This document shows, piece by piece, positions 36,526 through 44,004 of a stretch of 64,000 bases of DNA. The notes under the pieces are model-generated. The model was not told where the DNA came from, made no database searches, and worked only from the letters and a program-made list of their open reading frames with translations. This stretch comes from Bifidobacterium breve (GTDB lineage Bacteria; Actinomycetota; Thermoleophilia; Solirubrobacterales; Solirubrobacteraceae), in the NCBI GenBank assembly GCA_945881845.1, contig CAMCVN010000001.1, positions 112,666-176,665 of the forward strand, in the 5' to 3' direction. Position 1 is the first letter of the stretch, and each line of letters opens with the position of its first letter. The position numbers and the translations under genes were made by a program.

Positions 36526-36570
36526 GTGTCGCCGACGGTTTCCTCTCGATGCTGGCTGGCTGGAGCGGCG
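36526..36570 (+). pseudogene. Fragment of a GST gene (C-terminal region)
   Basis: These 45 bases resemble 35391-35435 of the intact GST gene with only a handful of differences, and read VADGFLSMLAGWSG in frame against VVDGFLAMLTGWSG. Neither flank continues the GST sequence, so this is a small remnant of a duplicated or recombined GST copy. No start or functional frame is present. Confidence 0.6.
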
Positions 36571-36581
36571 CGCTGCGGCGT

Positions 36582-37562
36582 TCAGCCCTGGATGTCCGTG
36601 AACAAAACGTACGCGCCGCCACCTGATCGCTTGGCGGCGCACATGGCCTTGTCGGCCTGTTCGATGAGCTCATCGGGATTCATCTCTGTGTCATCGGACA
36701 CGCTGATTCCAATGCTCGCGCGTAGCGGGGGAAGCCCCGCAGCGATCGGGGTCTGAACAATCGCATGGAGGATGCGTCTGGCGACGTCCTCTCCGTCCGC
36801 GCTCGTGCACTCAAGGCAAAGGACGACGAACTCATCGCCGCCGAGACGAGCGACGGTGTCGCCTGGGCGCAGCACCTCCTGCACAAGCTGGCCAAATGCG
36901 ATCAGCGCCAAATCGCCAGCTGAGTGACCGAGCTCGTCGTTCACCACCTTGAACTTGTCCAGGTCGATGAACATGACCACCGCCGGGACTCCCCGCCGCT
37001 CGGTATCGCGTAGCGCCTGACCGACGCGGTCCATCACCAGAACGCGGTTTGGAAGACCGGTGAGAGGATCGTGGAGGAGCTGGTCTTGCAGCGCGCGCTC
37101 CTCCTGAATATTCAGTCGAATTAGGGTCGTCACGTCCGACATCGCCACCACCGCCCCAGCCTCCTCACCATCGGCGACGAGCGACCTTGACGTCGTTGCC
37201 AGCCATGTCACCGTTCGATCCTCATGGGTCACCCCCATGATCACGCCGGTCTCCCCTACTCCAGAGCTCAGCGTCAACATCGCGGGATAGGCGTTCTCGC
37301 GAAAAGGTGACCCATCCTGATGGATCATTCTTCGCACGGGATCCATACGCCTCTGCCCGAGGAGTTTCTCTCGCGGGACATCCAAGAGCGCTGCTGCGCT
37401 CGCGTTAGCCGAGACGATAGAACCATCCGGGCCGTCATGGAGGACGCCAACCCCAACCGCGTCGAACAGAACGTCGTACGAGACCTTAACTACGACACCA
37501 CGATCATAGCGATGCTCGCCCGATCCAACTTCGCAGCAGCAAGCTCGGCTTCTTCGCGTCAT
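36582..37562 (-). CDS. PAS-GGDEF diguanylate cyclase
   Basis: This 326-residue soluble protein has a PAS sensor at about residues 27-145 (YDVLFDAVGVGVLHDGPDGS, then IMGVTHEDRTVTWL) and a GGDEF domain at about 160-320. The active-site motif is intact (ARLGGDEFVV). An RxxD inhibitory site (RPGD) sits five residues before it, so product inhibition by cyclic-di-GMP is expected. LHDPLTGLPNR marks the domain start. The first 25 residues are Cys/Arg-rich and may not be translated; a GTG near residue 23 is an alternative start. It makes cyclic-di-GMP in response to an unknown PAS ligand. Confidence 0.9.
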   Translation of the reverse strand: MTRRSRACCCEVGSGEHRYDRGVVVKVSYDVLFDAVGVGVLHDGPDGSIVSANASAAALLDVPREKLLGQRRMDPVRRMIHQDGSPFRENAYPAMLTLSSGVGETGVIMGVTHEDRTVTWLATTSRSLVADGEEAGAVVAMSDVTTLIRLNIQEERALQDQLLHDPLTGLPNRVLVMDRVGQALRDTERRGVPAVVMFIDLDKFKVVNDELGHSAGDLALIAFGQLVQEVLRPGDTVARLGGDEFVVLCLECTSADGEDVARRILHAIVQTPIAAGLPPLRASIGISVSDDTEMNPDELIEQADKAMCAAKRSGGGAYVLFTDIQG

Positions 37563-37648
37563 CGATAGGGCCAGTTAGACGATTCAAGCCGTCATCACGA
37601 ACAGTGGCGGTCGCGGCGAAGCGGGTTTGAGGCTGTCGCTGAGCGTGG

Positions 37649-37698
37649 CGCCGCCCGCCTGAACCAGCGGCAGCCTACTGCGGGACAGGGATTCGAAC
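37649..37698 (+). repeat. 50-bp direct repeat, distal copy (contains tRNA-Gln 3' end)
   Basis: A perfect 50-base copy of 38578-38627. Its last 22 bases equal the 3' end of the tRNA-Gln gene on the minus strand: discriminator, acceptor 3' strand, T-stem and part of the T-loop. The rest of the tRNA is missing. This is the arrangement expected for an attachment-site pair around an element that targeted the tRNA 3' end. Confidence 0.85.
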
Positions 37699-37773
37699 GA
37701 CTGATCTAAAAAACCCCGGTGCGGCAGCAGGGGGGTGAACTTCCAGCGCTACCAACGAAAAACCCACGCCCCC

Positions 37774-38013
37774 CTAATTTGTACTCCACTCTGTCGCCCC
37801 GTCGCTCGCTCTGTAACGAACGCCAGGGGATGCAACCCACCCCCCGATCACCTGTCGACGACCCACCTCTGGAAATTGTGAGTCGAGGTTTGGTTTTTCG
37901 ATTCCGTGGGCGTCGAGAATTGCGTGGCGTTCGCGTGGTGTTTTAGCGTTCCTGAGCTCCTCAGCGAGCGCTGGGTTCTCTTCCAAGGCCTTAATTAGGG
38001 GATCAAAACTCAT
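37774..38013 (-). CDS. Nif11-leader-like small protein, copy 1 (possible peptide precursor)
   Basis: A 79-residue product starts at an ATG preceded by GGAG at 7 bases. Residues 1-41 (MSFDPLIKALEENPALAEEL and onward to HGIEKP) are identical to copy 2 except for His/Asp at position 30. The pattern L-x2-NPAL-x2-ELRNAKTPRERxAIL-x2-HGI resembles Nif11-type leader peptides of ribosomally made natural products. After DSQFP the C-terminus differs completely from copy 2 (GRRQVIGGWVASPGVRYRAS and onward), and has no Cys. No modifying enzyme or C39 peptidase is encoded nearby, so a role as an orphan precursor is only a hypothesis. A small regulatory helical protein is the alternative. Confidence 0.7.
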   Translation of the reverse strand: MSFDPLIKALEENPALAEELRNAKTPRERHAILDAHGIEKPNLDSQFPEVGRRQVIGGWVASPGVRYRASDGATEWSTN

Positions 38014-38073
38014 CGATTAGCTCCATTCATCGTTGGGTTATCTGCTCTTCCACCTGCGCACCGTCAGCACACA
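37871..38073 (+). repeat. 203-bp direct repeat, copy 1
   Basis: This block matches 38238-38440 with about a dozen differences in 203 bases and no gaps. It covers the 5' coding part of the leader-like gene, its ribosome site, and about 60 bases upstream that read VLTVRRWKSR-stop in the second frame. Both the gene start and the tail of an upstream frame were duplicated together. Confidence 0.9.
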
Positions 38074-38176
38074 CCGCCGTTGACCCGTGCCCCATACTCA
38101 TGCCACCATGACGGACAACCTAAGCCCTCCGCCCAATCGAAACCCAATCCCCTACCACTCGCGATCCGGTGGTATG

Positions 38177-38380
38177 TCAGTAGTCCATCCACGGCGGCTC
38201 GTTGTCAAAGACCCCTCCTCCCCCCCAGCCTCCTCCCGGAAATTGTGAGTCGGGGCCTGGTTTTTCGATTCCGTGGGCGTCGAGGATTGCGTCGCGTTCG
38301 CGAGGGGTTTTAGCGTTCCTGAGCTCCTCAGCGAGCGCTGGGTTCTCTTCTAAGGCCTTAATTAGTGGATCAAAACTCAT
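38177..38380 (-). CDS. Nif11-leader-like small protein, copy 2 (possible peptide precursor)
   Basis: A 67-residue product has the same ribosome site and the same 41-residue N-terminal region as copy 1. After GPDSQFP the tail is PGGGWGGGGVFDNEPPWMDY: glycine-rich, then acidic/aromatic. A conserved leader with a hypervariable tail is typical of ribosomal peptide precursors (Nif11/NHLP families). The Gly-rich stretch just after it could be a processing site. The gene is about 230 bases downstream of tRNA-Gln on the same strand, so it could be read through from the tRNA promoter. Function is not established. Confidence 0.72.
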   Translation of the reverse strand: MSFDPLIKALEENPALAEELRNAKTPRERDAILDAHGIEKPGPDSQFPGGGWGGGGVFDNEPPWMDY

Positions 38381-38440
38381 CGATTAGCTCCATTTGTCGT
38401 TGGGTTATCTGCTCTTCCACCTGCGCAGCGTCAGCACACA
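38238..38440 (+). repeat. 203-bp direct repeat, copy 2
   Basis: This is the partner of 37871-38073, starting with GGAAATTGTGAGTCG and ending with GTCAGCACACA. Distance between copies is 367 bases start to start. Most differences lie in or near the coding part and several are silent, which suggests that the conserved N-terminal protein sequence is under selection. Confidence 0.9.
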
Positions 38441-38572
38441 AGCCAACGCCACGATACCCGCGGCCACAGCCCTGTCAACCCGCAAACGGCTGCACGCCAG
38501 CAGCCAGCGCGCTCGGCCTGCCGTCCCAACGCCCGACTTGAACACCAAACCCAACCTGACTATGTCGCTCAC
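38405..38572 (-). CDS. Possible 55-residue single-helix membrane peptide
   Basis: A frame from a GTG at 38572 ends 24 bases before the leader-like copy 2. It reads basic residues, then AVAAGIVALACVLTL and RRWKSR-stop, like a C-terminal membrane anchor with a positive end. Only the last part of this frame is repeated upstream of copy 1. The start is weak and the frame extends back into the tRNA, so this could be the tail of a destroyed gene rather than a complete one. Confidence 0.25.
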   Translation of the reverse strand: MSDIVRLGLVFKSGVGTAGRARWLLACSRLRVDRAVAAGIVALACVLTLRRWKSR

Positions 38573-38577
38573 TATGT

Positions 38578-38627
38578 CGCCGCCCGCCTGAACCAGCGGC
38601 AGCCTACTGCGGGACAGGGATTCGAAC
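38578..38627 (+). repeat. 50-bp direct repeat, tRNA-proximal copy
   Basis: Identical to 37649-37698. The copy spans the 3' end of the intact tRNA-Gln gene (38607-38627) and 29 bases beyond it. Together the two copies bracket a 929-base unit that holds both leader-like genes. Confidence 0.85.
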
Positions 38628-38677
38628 CCCAATTTCCTGGACCAGAACCAGGCGTGCTGCCATTACACCATCCCGCA
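38607..38677 (-). tRNA. tRNA-Gln (CTG anticodon)
   Basis: Read on the minus strand, the acceptor stem TGCGGGA/TCCCGCA has discriminator G, as is usual for tRNA-Gln. The anticodon stem is CCTGG/CCAGG with loop TTCTGGT (anticodon CTG), and the T-loop is TTCGAAT. CCA is not encoded. The 3' end is duplicated 0.93 kb downstream at 37677-37698. Confidence 0.93.
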
Positions 38678-38707
38678 ATGAGTCGCCAAGTATAGGCGCT
38701 AAACGCT

Positions 38708-39370
38708 CTACTTGGCTGCTTCGAAGAGCGCCGTGACCTGAGGTTCGAGGCCCGGATCGAGGCAGACAAGGACTTCGTCGCCGGCGTTGATGACGGTGTC
38801 GGCCTTCGGCACGAAGCCGCCCTCGTCGCGCAGCACCGAAATCACAATGCTCCCCTCAGGCAGCTCGAGCTGCTGAACTTCCAGGCCAGCGGCGCGACAG
38901 CCCTCGCAGACGACAATCTCAATCACTTCGAGTTGCTCGTCTGGTAGATCGAGCAGATGAACGAGGCCGTAGTCGGGGACCTCGTGCTCTATCAGCCTGA
39001 GGATCAGGTCCGTTGCCGAGAACGCCGGGCGGATGTCGAGTAGCTCGAAGTACTGGCGGTTGCGCGGGTTGTTGACGCGTGAGATGAACCGCTCGACTTG
39101 GTACTTATCGCGCGCGATCTGGCAGATCAAAATGTTGTCCTCATCGTCGCCGGTGACGGCCACGACGAGATCAGCACGCTGGATGCCGGCGCGCTCGAGA
39201 ACCCACAGCTCGGTGCCGTCGCCGTACTGGACGACGAAGCCAAGCTCAGCGTCCATCCGCAGGTAGCGATCCCGGCGAGACTCGATCAAGGTGACCTCTG
39301 TCCCCTTCGCGAGCAGCTCTCGTGTCAGGTTAAGGCCGACCTTGCCGCCGCCAATAACTACGGCGTACAT
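38708..39370 (-). CDS. TrkA/RCK potassium-transport regulatory protein
   Basis: This 220-residue protein has an N-terminal NAD-binding RCK_N domain (VVIGGGKVGLNL, residues 4-15; YGDGTELWVLERAGI; VVAVTGDDEDN) and a C-terminal RCK_C domain from about residue 140 (EIVVCEGCRAAGLEVQQLEL, then VINAGDEVLVCL). It binds NAD(H) or nucleotides and gates a potassium transporter. The ATG overlaps the stop of the second TrkA gene by one base. It corresponds to the CeoC member of the actinobacterial CeoBC pair. Confidence 0.9.
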   Translation of the reverse strand: MYAVVIGGGKVGLNLTRELLAKGTEVTLIESRRDRYLRMDAELGFVVQYGDGTELWVLERAGIQRADLVVAVTGDDEDNILICQIARDKYQVERFISRVNNPRNRQYFELLDIRPAFSATDLILRLIEHEVPDYGLVHLLDLPDEQLEVIEIVVCEGCRAAGLEVQQLELPEGSIVISVLRDEGGFVPKADTVINAGDEVLVCLDPGLEPQVTALFEAAK

Positions 39371-39807
39371 CAGGCACCAGCCTCAGGCATCTCGAGCGCC
39401 CTTTCGAACATCTCAACTGCGTAGCTGGTCGGGCAGATTGTCTCCAGGCCCTGTGCTGAATACCACTCAGCTCGCGCCGGATCCATCACTCGCACCATCA
39501 CGCGCGGAACGTTGAACATCTTCTGCGCTATTTGGGCGATCGTGAGGTTCGTGTTGTCGCCGTTGGTCGAGGCGATAAAGACGTCTGCGCGTTCGATTCC
39601 CGCTTCGACTAGCGCGTCACGCTCGATCGCCTGGCCGATCGTGAAGCGTCCTCCGGCCCCCTCCCAGGTCGAATCCTGGCCGGCATCGAGGCGCTCATGA
39701 GAGATCGGGTCGCCGTCGAGCACGGAAACCTCGTGACCGGCGGCAAGGAGGTTGCGCGCAACGGTCGATCCGACTCGGCCGGAGCCAACGATGAGGACGA
39801 ATGACAT
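39370..39807 (-). CDS. TrkA-N (RCK_N) potassium-transport regulatory protein
   Basis: This 145-residue single RCK_N domain protein has the motif VLIVGSGRVGSTVARNL at residues 4-20, an acidic residue after the second strand (VLDGD) and VFIASTNGDNTNL. There is no C-terminal RCK_C domain, so it is shorter than CeoB proteins of about 220 residues. It may pair with the neighbouring full-length RCK protein. It lies 11 bases downstream of an APC-Usp permease gene, the order also found around ceoB/ceoC in Mycobacterium. Confidence 0.87.
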   Translation of the reverse strand: MSFVLIVGSGRVGSTVARNLLAAGHEVSVLDGDPISHERLDAGQDSTWEGAGGRFTIGQAIERDALVEAGIERADVFIASTNGDNTNLTIAQIAQKMFNVPRVMVRVMDPARAEWYSAQGLETICPTSYAVEMFERALEMPEAGA

Positions 39808-39818
39808 CTCGCAGAATC

Positions 39819-41801
39819 CTAGCGTTCCGGCGTTTCAGCGTCCGGCTCGGCTGGCACGCCAGCGGAGACAGCCTGATCGCCCGCCGACGGCGCCGTAACG
39901 ATGACAGGGCAGTGCGCGTTTAAGAGCACGTAGCGCGCTGTCTCTCCGATCACGAGATCGCTTGAGTGGCCCCCGCCGAGCAACGCGCCGCCGGTAATCC
40001 TCGTCGGCTCTTCGGCCGCGAGCACGATCGCCTGCACGCCACGCCTCCGCGCCTCAGCAATGATCGTCTGGCCGGCGCGGCGGCCGCGAGCTCTTGCGGT
40101 ATCGACCTGAACGTTGTCGTACTCCTCGCCGACAGCCTTGGCGCGCGCCAGAGCTGCGCGCGCGCGGCGCGTTTCTTCCTCTGGAAGCCGGGCGTCAATC
40201 GGCAGCGACATTGGAACTTCGGTGACCCAGATCGCCTCGATCCGCGCTTCGCCTTCAAAGCCGTCCTCTTCGCTTGCCTCCGCAGCGAGACGGCCAGCGG
40301 TCTGCATGATGTCGTCGTCAAGCACACTGCCGGTGATCGGCACGAGGATCGAGTCGTACTCGACCTCCGATACTTCGCCGCGCAGTGCTTCGCGCGGAAC
40401 GGTCACGCGCCGCGTCAGAGTCTTGCCGGTCGAAAGGCGGTAGGCGAAGTAGAGCAGCAGCCCTGCGGCCATCCAACCGAAGCCAACCCAGCGCGCCGAC
40501 GGATGGGTCCAGACCACGCTGATCCAGATCAGCGCGCTGAAGACCATTCCGAGAACGGCTGGAAGCGGAATGCTCTTGCCGGAGATCTTGATGTTGAACG
40601 GCATCGAGTACGGGCGCGGCCGATCTGGCTCGGTAATCCGCAATCGAACGATTGAGGCGTGAGCGATCGTCAGCCCTAGCAGCGCGCCGAAGGCATAAAC
40701 ATTCAGCAGCAACAGCAGATCGCCAGGCACGGCCAGTGCGATCGCGACGATCGTGGCAATCACGATCAAAACCCACGGCGTGAAGCGGGTCGGGTGAAGT
40801 CGGCCGAGCGCGCTTGGGATTTGGCGATGGGTTGAAAGCGAGTATGCCAGCCGCGAGAGCCCGAGCATCGTTGAGTTGGCGGCCGCAATCAGTGTTACAA
40901 CGGCGATCGCTGCGATAACGAAGCGGCTACCCTCCGCCAGCCACTGCTGGTCGAAACCTGCCGCCAGTCCGAGCATTGGCGCGTCCTTATAAGTCGTCGA
41001 TAGCGCCGTCTGGCCGTCGATGACCGGCTGCGCGCTGATCGCGACGACGGCGATCCCGGTGTAGACAATGATCACAGTGAGAGAGGAGCTGGTGACGAGC
41101 CGCTTCAAACCTGATCGCCCAACAGAAACCTCGCCGGAAAGGCCCGATGCTGATTCGAGCCCGGTCGAAACCACGGTCGCGATGCCAAGCGCGACGATCA
41201 GATTTTGAAAGGTTGGGCTGCTTCCGAGTTCGATCGAGGAGACCAACGTCCCGGGCTCGAGCAGGAAAATTAGGCCAAGCCCAATGAGCGCAAGCTGCAA
41301 CACGATGTCAGCGACAACGAGGATCGCGATCCGCCTAGAGCGCGTGTTTGAGAAGCCACGTATGTTGCGGACCGCTACGTAGAGCAGGATGCCGACGATC
41401 AGCACGCCCTCGATCGCGCCTTCACCGAGCTGGGCCCAGAAGGCCTGCAGGTAGCTGGTCGCGGAGAGCGCCGCCGCGGCAAGCAGGATCACGTAGTCGA
41501 GCAGAATTGCCCAGCCCGCGACGAAGCTCCAGAACTCGTTGAAAGCGAAGCGGGCGAAGACGGTCGAACCGCCGCGCTCTTGATGGAGTGACGAACCTTC
41601 GACGTAGGTCATCGCGGCGAAGACAAACATCACCCCGCCGACGAGGAAGACGACCGGTGTGAGGCCAAGCGCGTAGCCGGCAACGACGCCAAGACAGATG
41701 TAGATCGCGCTGGCAATCACCGTGTAGATGACGCTGAAGATCACCGGCGAACCGAGCTCGCGGCCGAACGTCTGCTTATGCGGCTGTTTGTCCGGCGCCA
41801 T
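39819..41801 (-). CDS. APC-superfamily permease with C-terminal Usp domain (KimA-like candidate)
   Basis: In this 660-residue protein about twelve hydrophobic helices cover residues 15-465, with the family segments YVEGSSLHQERGGSTVFARF, FVAGWAILLDYVILLA and GLESASGLSGEVSVGRSGLK. A cytoplasmic domain of about 150 residues (about 490-640) has the universal-stress fold (DSILVPITGSVLDDDIMQTA; QAIVLAAEEPTRITGG). The Bacillus subtilis potassium/proton symporter KimA has the same APC-plus-cytoplasmic-domain design and length. Two RCK genes follow directly, so potassium uptake is a reasonable inference. Amino-acid transport remains possible. Confidence 0.85.
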   Translation of the reverse strand: MAPDKQPHKQTFGRELGSPVIFSVIYTVIASAIYICLGVVAGYALGLTPVVFLVGGVMFVFAAMTYVEGSSLHQERGGSTVFARFAFNEFWSFVAGWAILLDYVILLAAAALSATSYLQAFWAQLGEGAIEGVLIVGILLYVAVRNIRGFSNTRSRRIAILVVADIVLQLALIGLGLIFLLEPGTLVSSIELGSSPTFQNLIVALGIATVVSTGLESASGLSGEVSVGRSGLKRLVTSSSLTVIIVYTGIAVVAISAQPVIDGQTALSTTYKDAPMLGLAAGFDQQWLAEGSRFVIAAIAVVTLIAAANSTMLGLSRLAYSLSTHRQIPSALGRLHPTRFTPWVLIVIATIVAIALAVPGDLLLLLNVYAFGALLGLTIAHASIVRLRITEPDRPRPYSMPFNIKISGKSIPLPAVLGMVFSALIWISVVWTHPSARWVGFGWMAAGLLLYFAYRLSTGKTLTRRVTVPREALRGEVSEVEYDSILVPITGSVLDDDIMQTAGRLAAEASEEDGFEGEARIEAIWVTEVPMSLPIDARLPEEETRRARAALARAKAVGEEYDNVQVDTARARGRRAGQTIIAEARRRGVQAIVLAAEEPTRITGGALLGGGHSSDLVIGETARYVLLNAHCPVIVTAPSAGDQAVSAGVPAEPDAETPER

Positions 41802-42001
41802 TATTTAGGCCCCCTCGTTGCTACCCAAAGCCGCCCTAACCCGGCGACGACGAAGAGCACGCCCATGATCACGCCGATCGCGAACAACCCTCCACCGAGC
41901 GTGAGGGTACGAACGACCAAACCCACGCCGATGACGATCATCAGTAACGAGAGGATCGTCGTTGTTGACGCGTGGGCGTTGCGACCAGAGGGAGCGCTCA
42001 T
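41801..42001 (-). CDS. Small two-helix membrane protein
   Basis: This 66-residue protein, made mostly of two hydrophobic segments (ILSLLMIVIGVGLVVRTL and LFAIGVIMGVLFVVAGLGRL), is lodged between the two APC-Usp permease genes. Its ATG overlaps the stop of the upstream permease, and its own stop overlaps the next ATG (TAATG), so it is translated as part of this operon. It may be an accessory subunit of one of the permeases. No named family is recognised. Confidence 0.75.
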   Translation of the reverse strand: MSAPSGRNAHASTTTILSLLMIVIGVGLVVRTLTLGGGLFAIGVIMGVLFVVAGLGRLWVATRGPK

Positions 42002-43917
42002 AGCGGCACCTCGGCAGCGTCTAGCTCCTCGCGCAAGCTGGCTTGGTGGCTTGCTGGGTCACTCTGGATAATCACGCGGCAAGGCCGCTCGCGCAGAACA
42101 GTTTCGATCGCCTTATCGAAGGTGTTGCCGCCCTGCCGACGTGGCAGAGCGAGCACGATTGCCTTTGCGCGGAGGTCTTTTGCCTCCTGAACGATGATCC
42201 CGCCGGCCTGACCTGCGCGGACCTTGATCCAGCGCCCGGTGACGAGACGGCCACCCTGAAGGCGCGCCTGCTCGATCATTGCCTGCGCTCGCTCTTCCTG
42301 CTCAGGCATCTCGGCGTTGATCGGCGCTGAAGATGGGACAGGGATCGGCACAAGGATGTGTATTCCGCGCCGCCTTCGGGCAGCGAGCCGGATTGCCGTG
42401 GCGACCGCGGCAGGCGAATAGGACGGCGGTTCGAGCGCCACGAGAACAGATTCGTAAGCAGCCTCACCAACCGTCACCGGCGCCTTGATCTCAACCGAAA
42501 CTGTCTCGGTCAGGCTTAGACCCTGGCTTCGGCGGTAGAGCGGGTATATGACGCAGCCGATTGCGAGCCAGCTAAGGCCAGCTATTGCAACGTCAAGATG
42601 AAGCGTGGTCACAACAATGAAGGCAAGCCCTGTGCCGATCGCGCCGAGAAACGCGAATACAGGAATGTTGACGCCGCCGATCATCACGTTCATCGGCCCG
42701 AGGTATGGCCGCGGGAAGTCGGGAAAGCGGAAGCGCAGCTTGATTACGGCGAGGTGCGCGATCGTGAAGCTGAGCATCGCGCCGAAGGCGTAAAGGTTGC
42801 CAAGAAACTCAGCTTGCCCGGTCGTAATTGCCAGGCAGGCAACGCCGCTGAAGATGATGATTCCAATCCACGGAGTGCCGAAGCGCGGGTGCAGCTCGCG
42901 CAGCTTGTTTGGAAGTTGTCGATGGATCCCCATCGAGTAGACGAGCCTTGAGACGCCGATGATGCCAGCGTTGGTTGCGATGAAGAGGATCGTCGCGGCG
43001 AGTAGACCAACGTAAATCTCGGCCGCGCCTTGGAAGATCCCGAGATCGATCTGCTTGACCACGCCGAGCACAGGGTCGCCGGCGTAGCCGCCTTCTTCGC
43101 TCGATACCCCGAGCAGTGTCTGGTAACTCCCGTCAGGCTGCTTGACGACCGGCAGCGCCGAAAGCGCCACGACTGGTAGCGCGGCGTAGATCGCGAAGAC
43201 GGCAATAACGACACGGTTGATCGCCTTCGGGATCGTTACCGCCTCGTCTTTGGCCTCCTCGGCCATGTTCGAGATCGTCTCAATGCCTGTGTAGGCGATC
43301 ATCGCGACCGGGATGGCGATCAGGAAGTCTTTCCAAGTTGGCGCCACCCCCCACTCGATGTTGTTGATCAGTACATCGGGAGAGAAGACGAGGATTCCAC
43401 CGACCAGCACCAACAGCAGCTGCGTGGCGAAGTCAACCAGGGCGAGCGTGACGTTGACGCCTGTGGACTCCTTGGCACCGAAGACGTTGATTGCCGCGAG
43501 CACGATGACGACGCCGATGCCGAAGATGATGTCGCCTGGCGCCGTCCGTAGCGGCTCCCAGAAAAGCCCGCCGATGTAGTGCGGCACGAAGAAGGCAGAG
43601 ATCGCGATCGTGATCGTGTAGTTGAGCATCTGGCCCCAGGCAGCGAAGAACGACCAGAACTCGTTGAAGGCGCGGCGCGCGAAGCTCGACGAACCACCGG
43701 CCTCCGGGTACATCGAGGTTGCCTCGGCGTAACTACTGGCGGTGAGGAAGAAGATGAAGCCGGCGATGACGAAGACGATTGGCGTCAGGCCAAGCGCGAA
43801 CGAGGCAACGAGGCCAAGTGCGTAATAAATCGACGAACCGACGTTGCCGTAGGCAGTTGAGAAGAGCGCGTTGACCCCCAGCACACGCTGGAGACCATGA
43901 AGGCGGCGCCGCGCCAT
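41998..43917 (-). CDS. APC-superfamily permease with C-terminal Usp domain
   Basis: This 639-residue paralogue of the permease at 39819 has about twelve helices (about 20-480) with SSYAEATSMYPEAGGSSSFARR, FFAAWGQMLNYTITIA and IAYTGIETISNMAEEAKDEA, the APC helix-6 region. A Usp-like cytoplasmic domain covers about 490-625 (YESVLVALEPPSYSPAAVAT; DLRAKAIVLALPRRQGG). It opens the permease-small protein-permease-RCK-RCK run. The helix-6 sequence differs from that of the second permease, suggesting a different substrate or a heteromeric partner. Start ATG at 43917 with a basic N-terminus. Confidence 0.87.
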   Translation of the reverse strand: MARRRLHGLQRVLGVNALFSTAYGNVGSSIYYALGLVASFALGLTPIVFVIAGFIFFLTASSYAEATSMYPEAGGSSSFARRAFNEFWSFFAAWGQMLNYTITIAISAFFVPHYIGGLFWEPLRTAPGDIIFGIGVVIVLAAINVFGAKESTGVNVTLALVDFATQLLLVLVGGILVFSPDVLINNIEWGVAPTWKDFLIAIPVAMIAYTGIETISNMAEEAKDEAVTIPKAINRVVIAVFAIYAALPVVALSALPVVKQPDGSYQTLLGVSSEEGGYAGDPVLGVVKQIDLGIFQGAAEIYVGLLAATILFIATNAGIIGVSRLVYSMGIHRQLPNKLRELHPRFGTPWIGIIIFSGVACLAITTGQAEFLGNLYAFGAMLSFTIAHLAVIKLRFRFPDFPRPYLGPMNVMIGGVNIPVFAFLGAIGTGLAFIVVTTLHLDVAIAGLSWLAIGCVIYPLYRRSQGLSLTETVSVEIKAPVTVGEAAYESVLVALEPPSYSPAAVATAIRLAARRRRGIHILVPIPVPSSAPINAEMPEQEERAQAMIEQARLQGGRLVTGRWIKVRAGQAGGIIVQEAKDLRAKAIVLALPRRQGGNTFDKAIETVLRERPCRVIIQSDPASHQASLREELDAAEVPL

Positions 43918-44004
43918 CTACGTCAGAAGCTCATTCATCGGTGAGCAAATCAGTCTATTGCGGCTAAGGGCGCGAAGAAACGCTGAGAACATTCTCTCAG
44001 CGGC

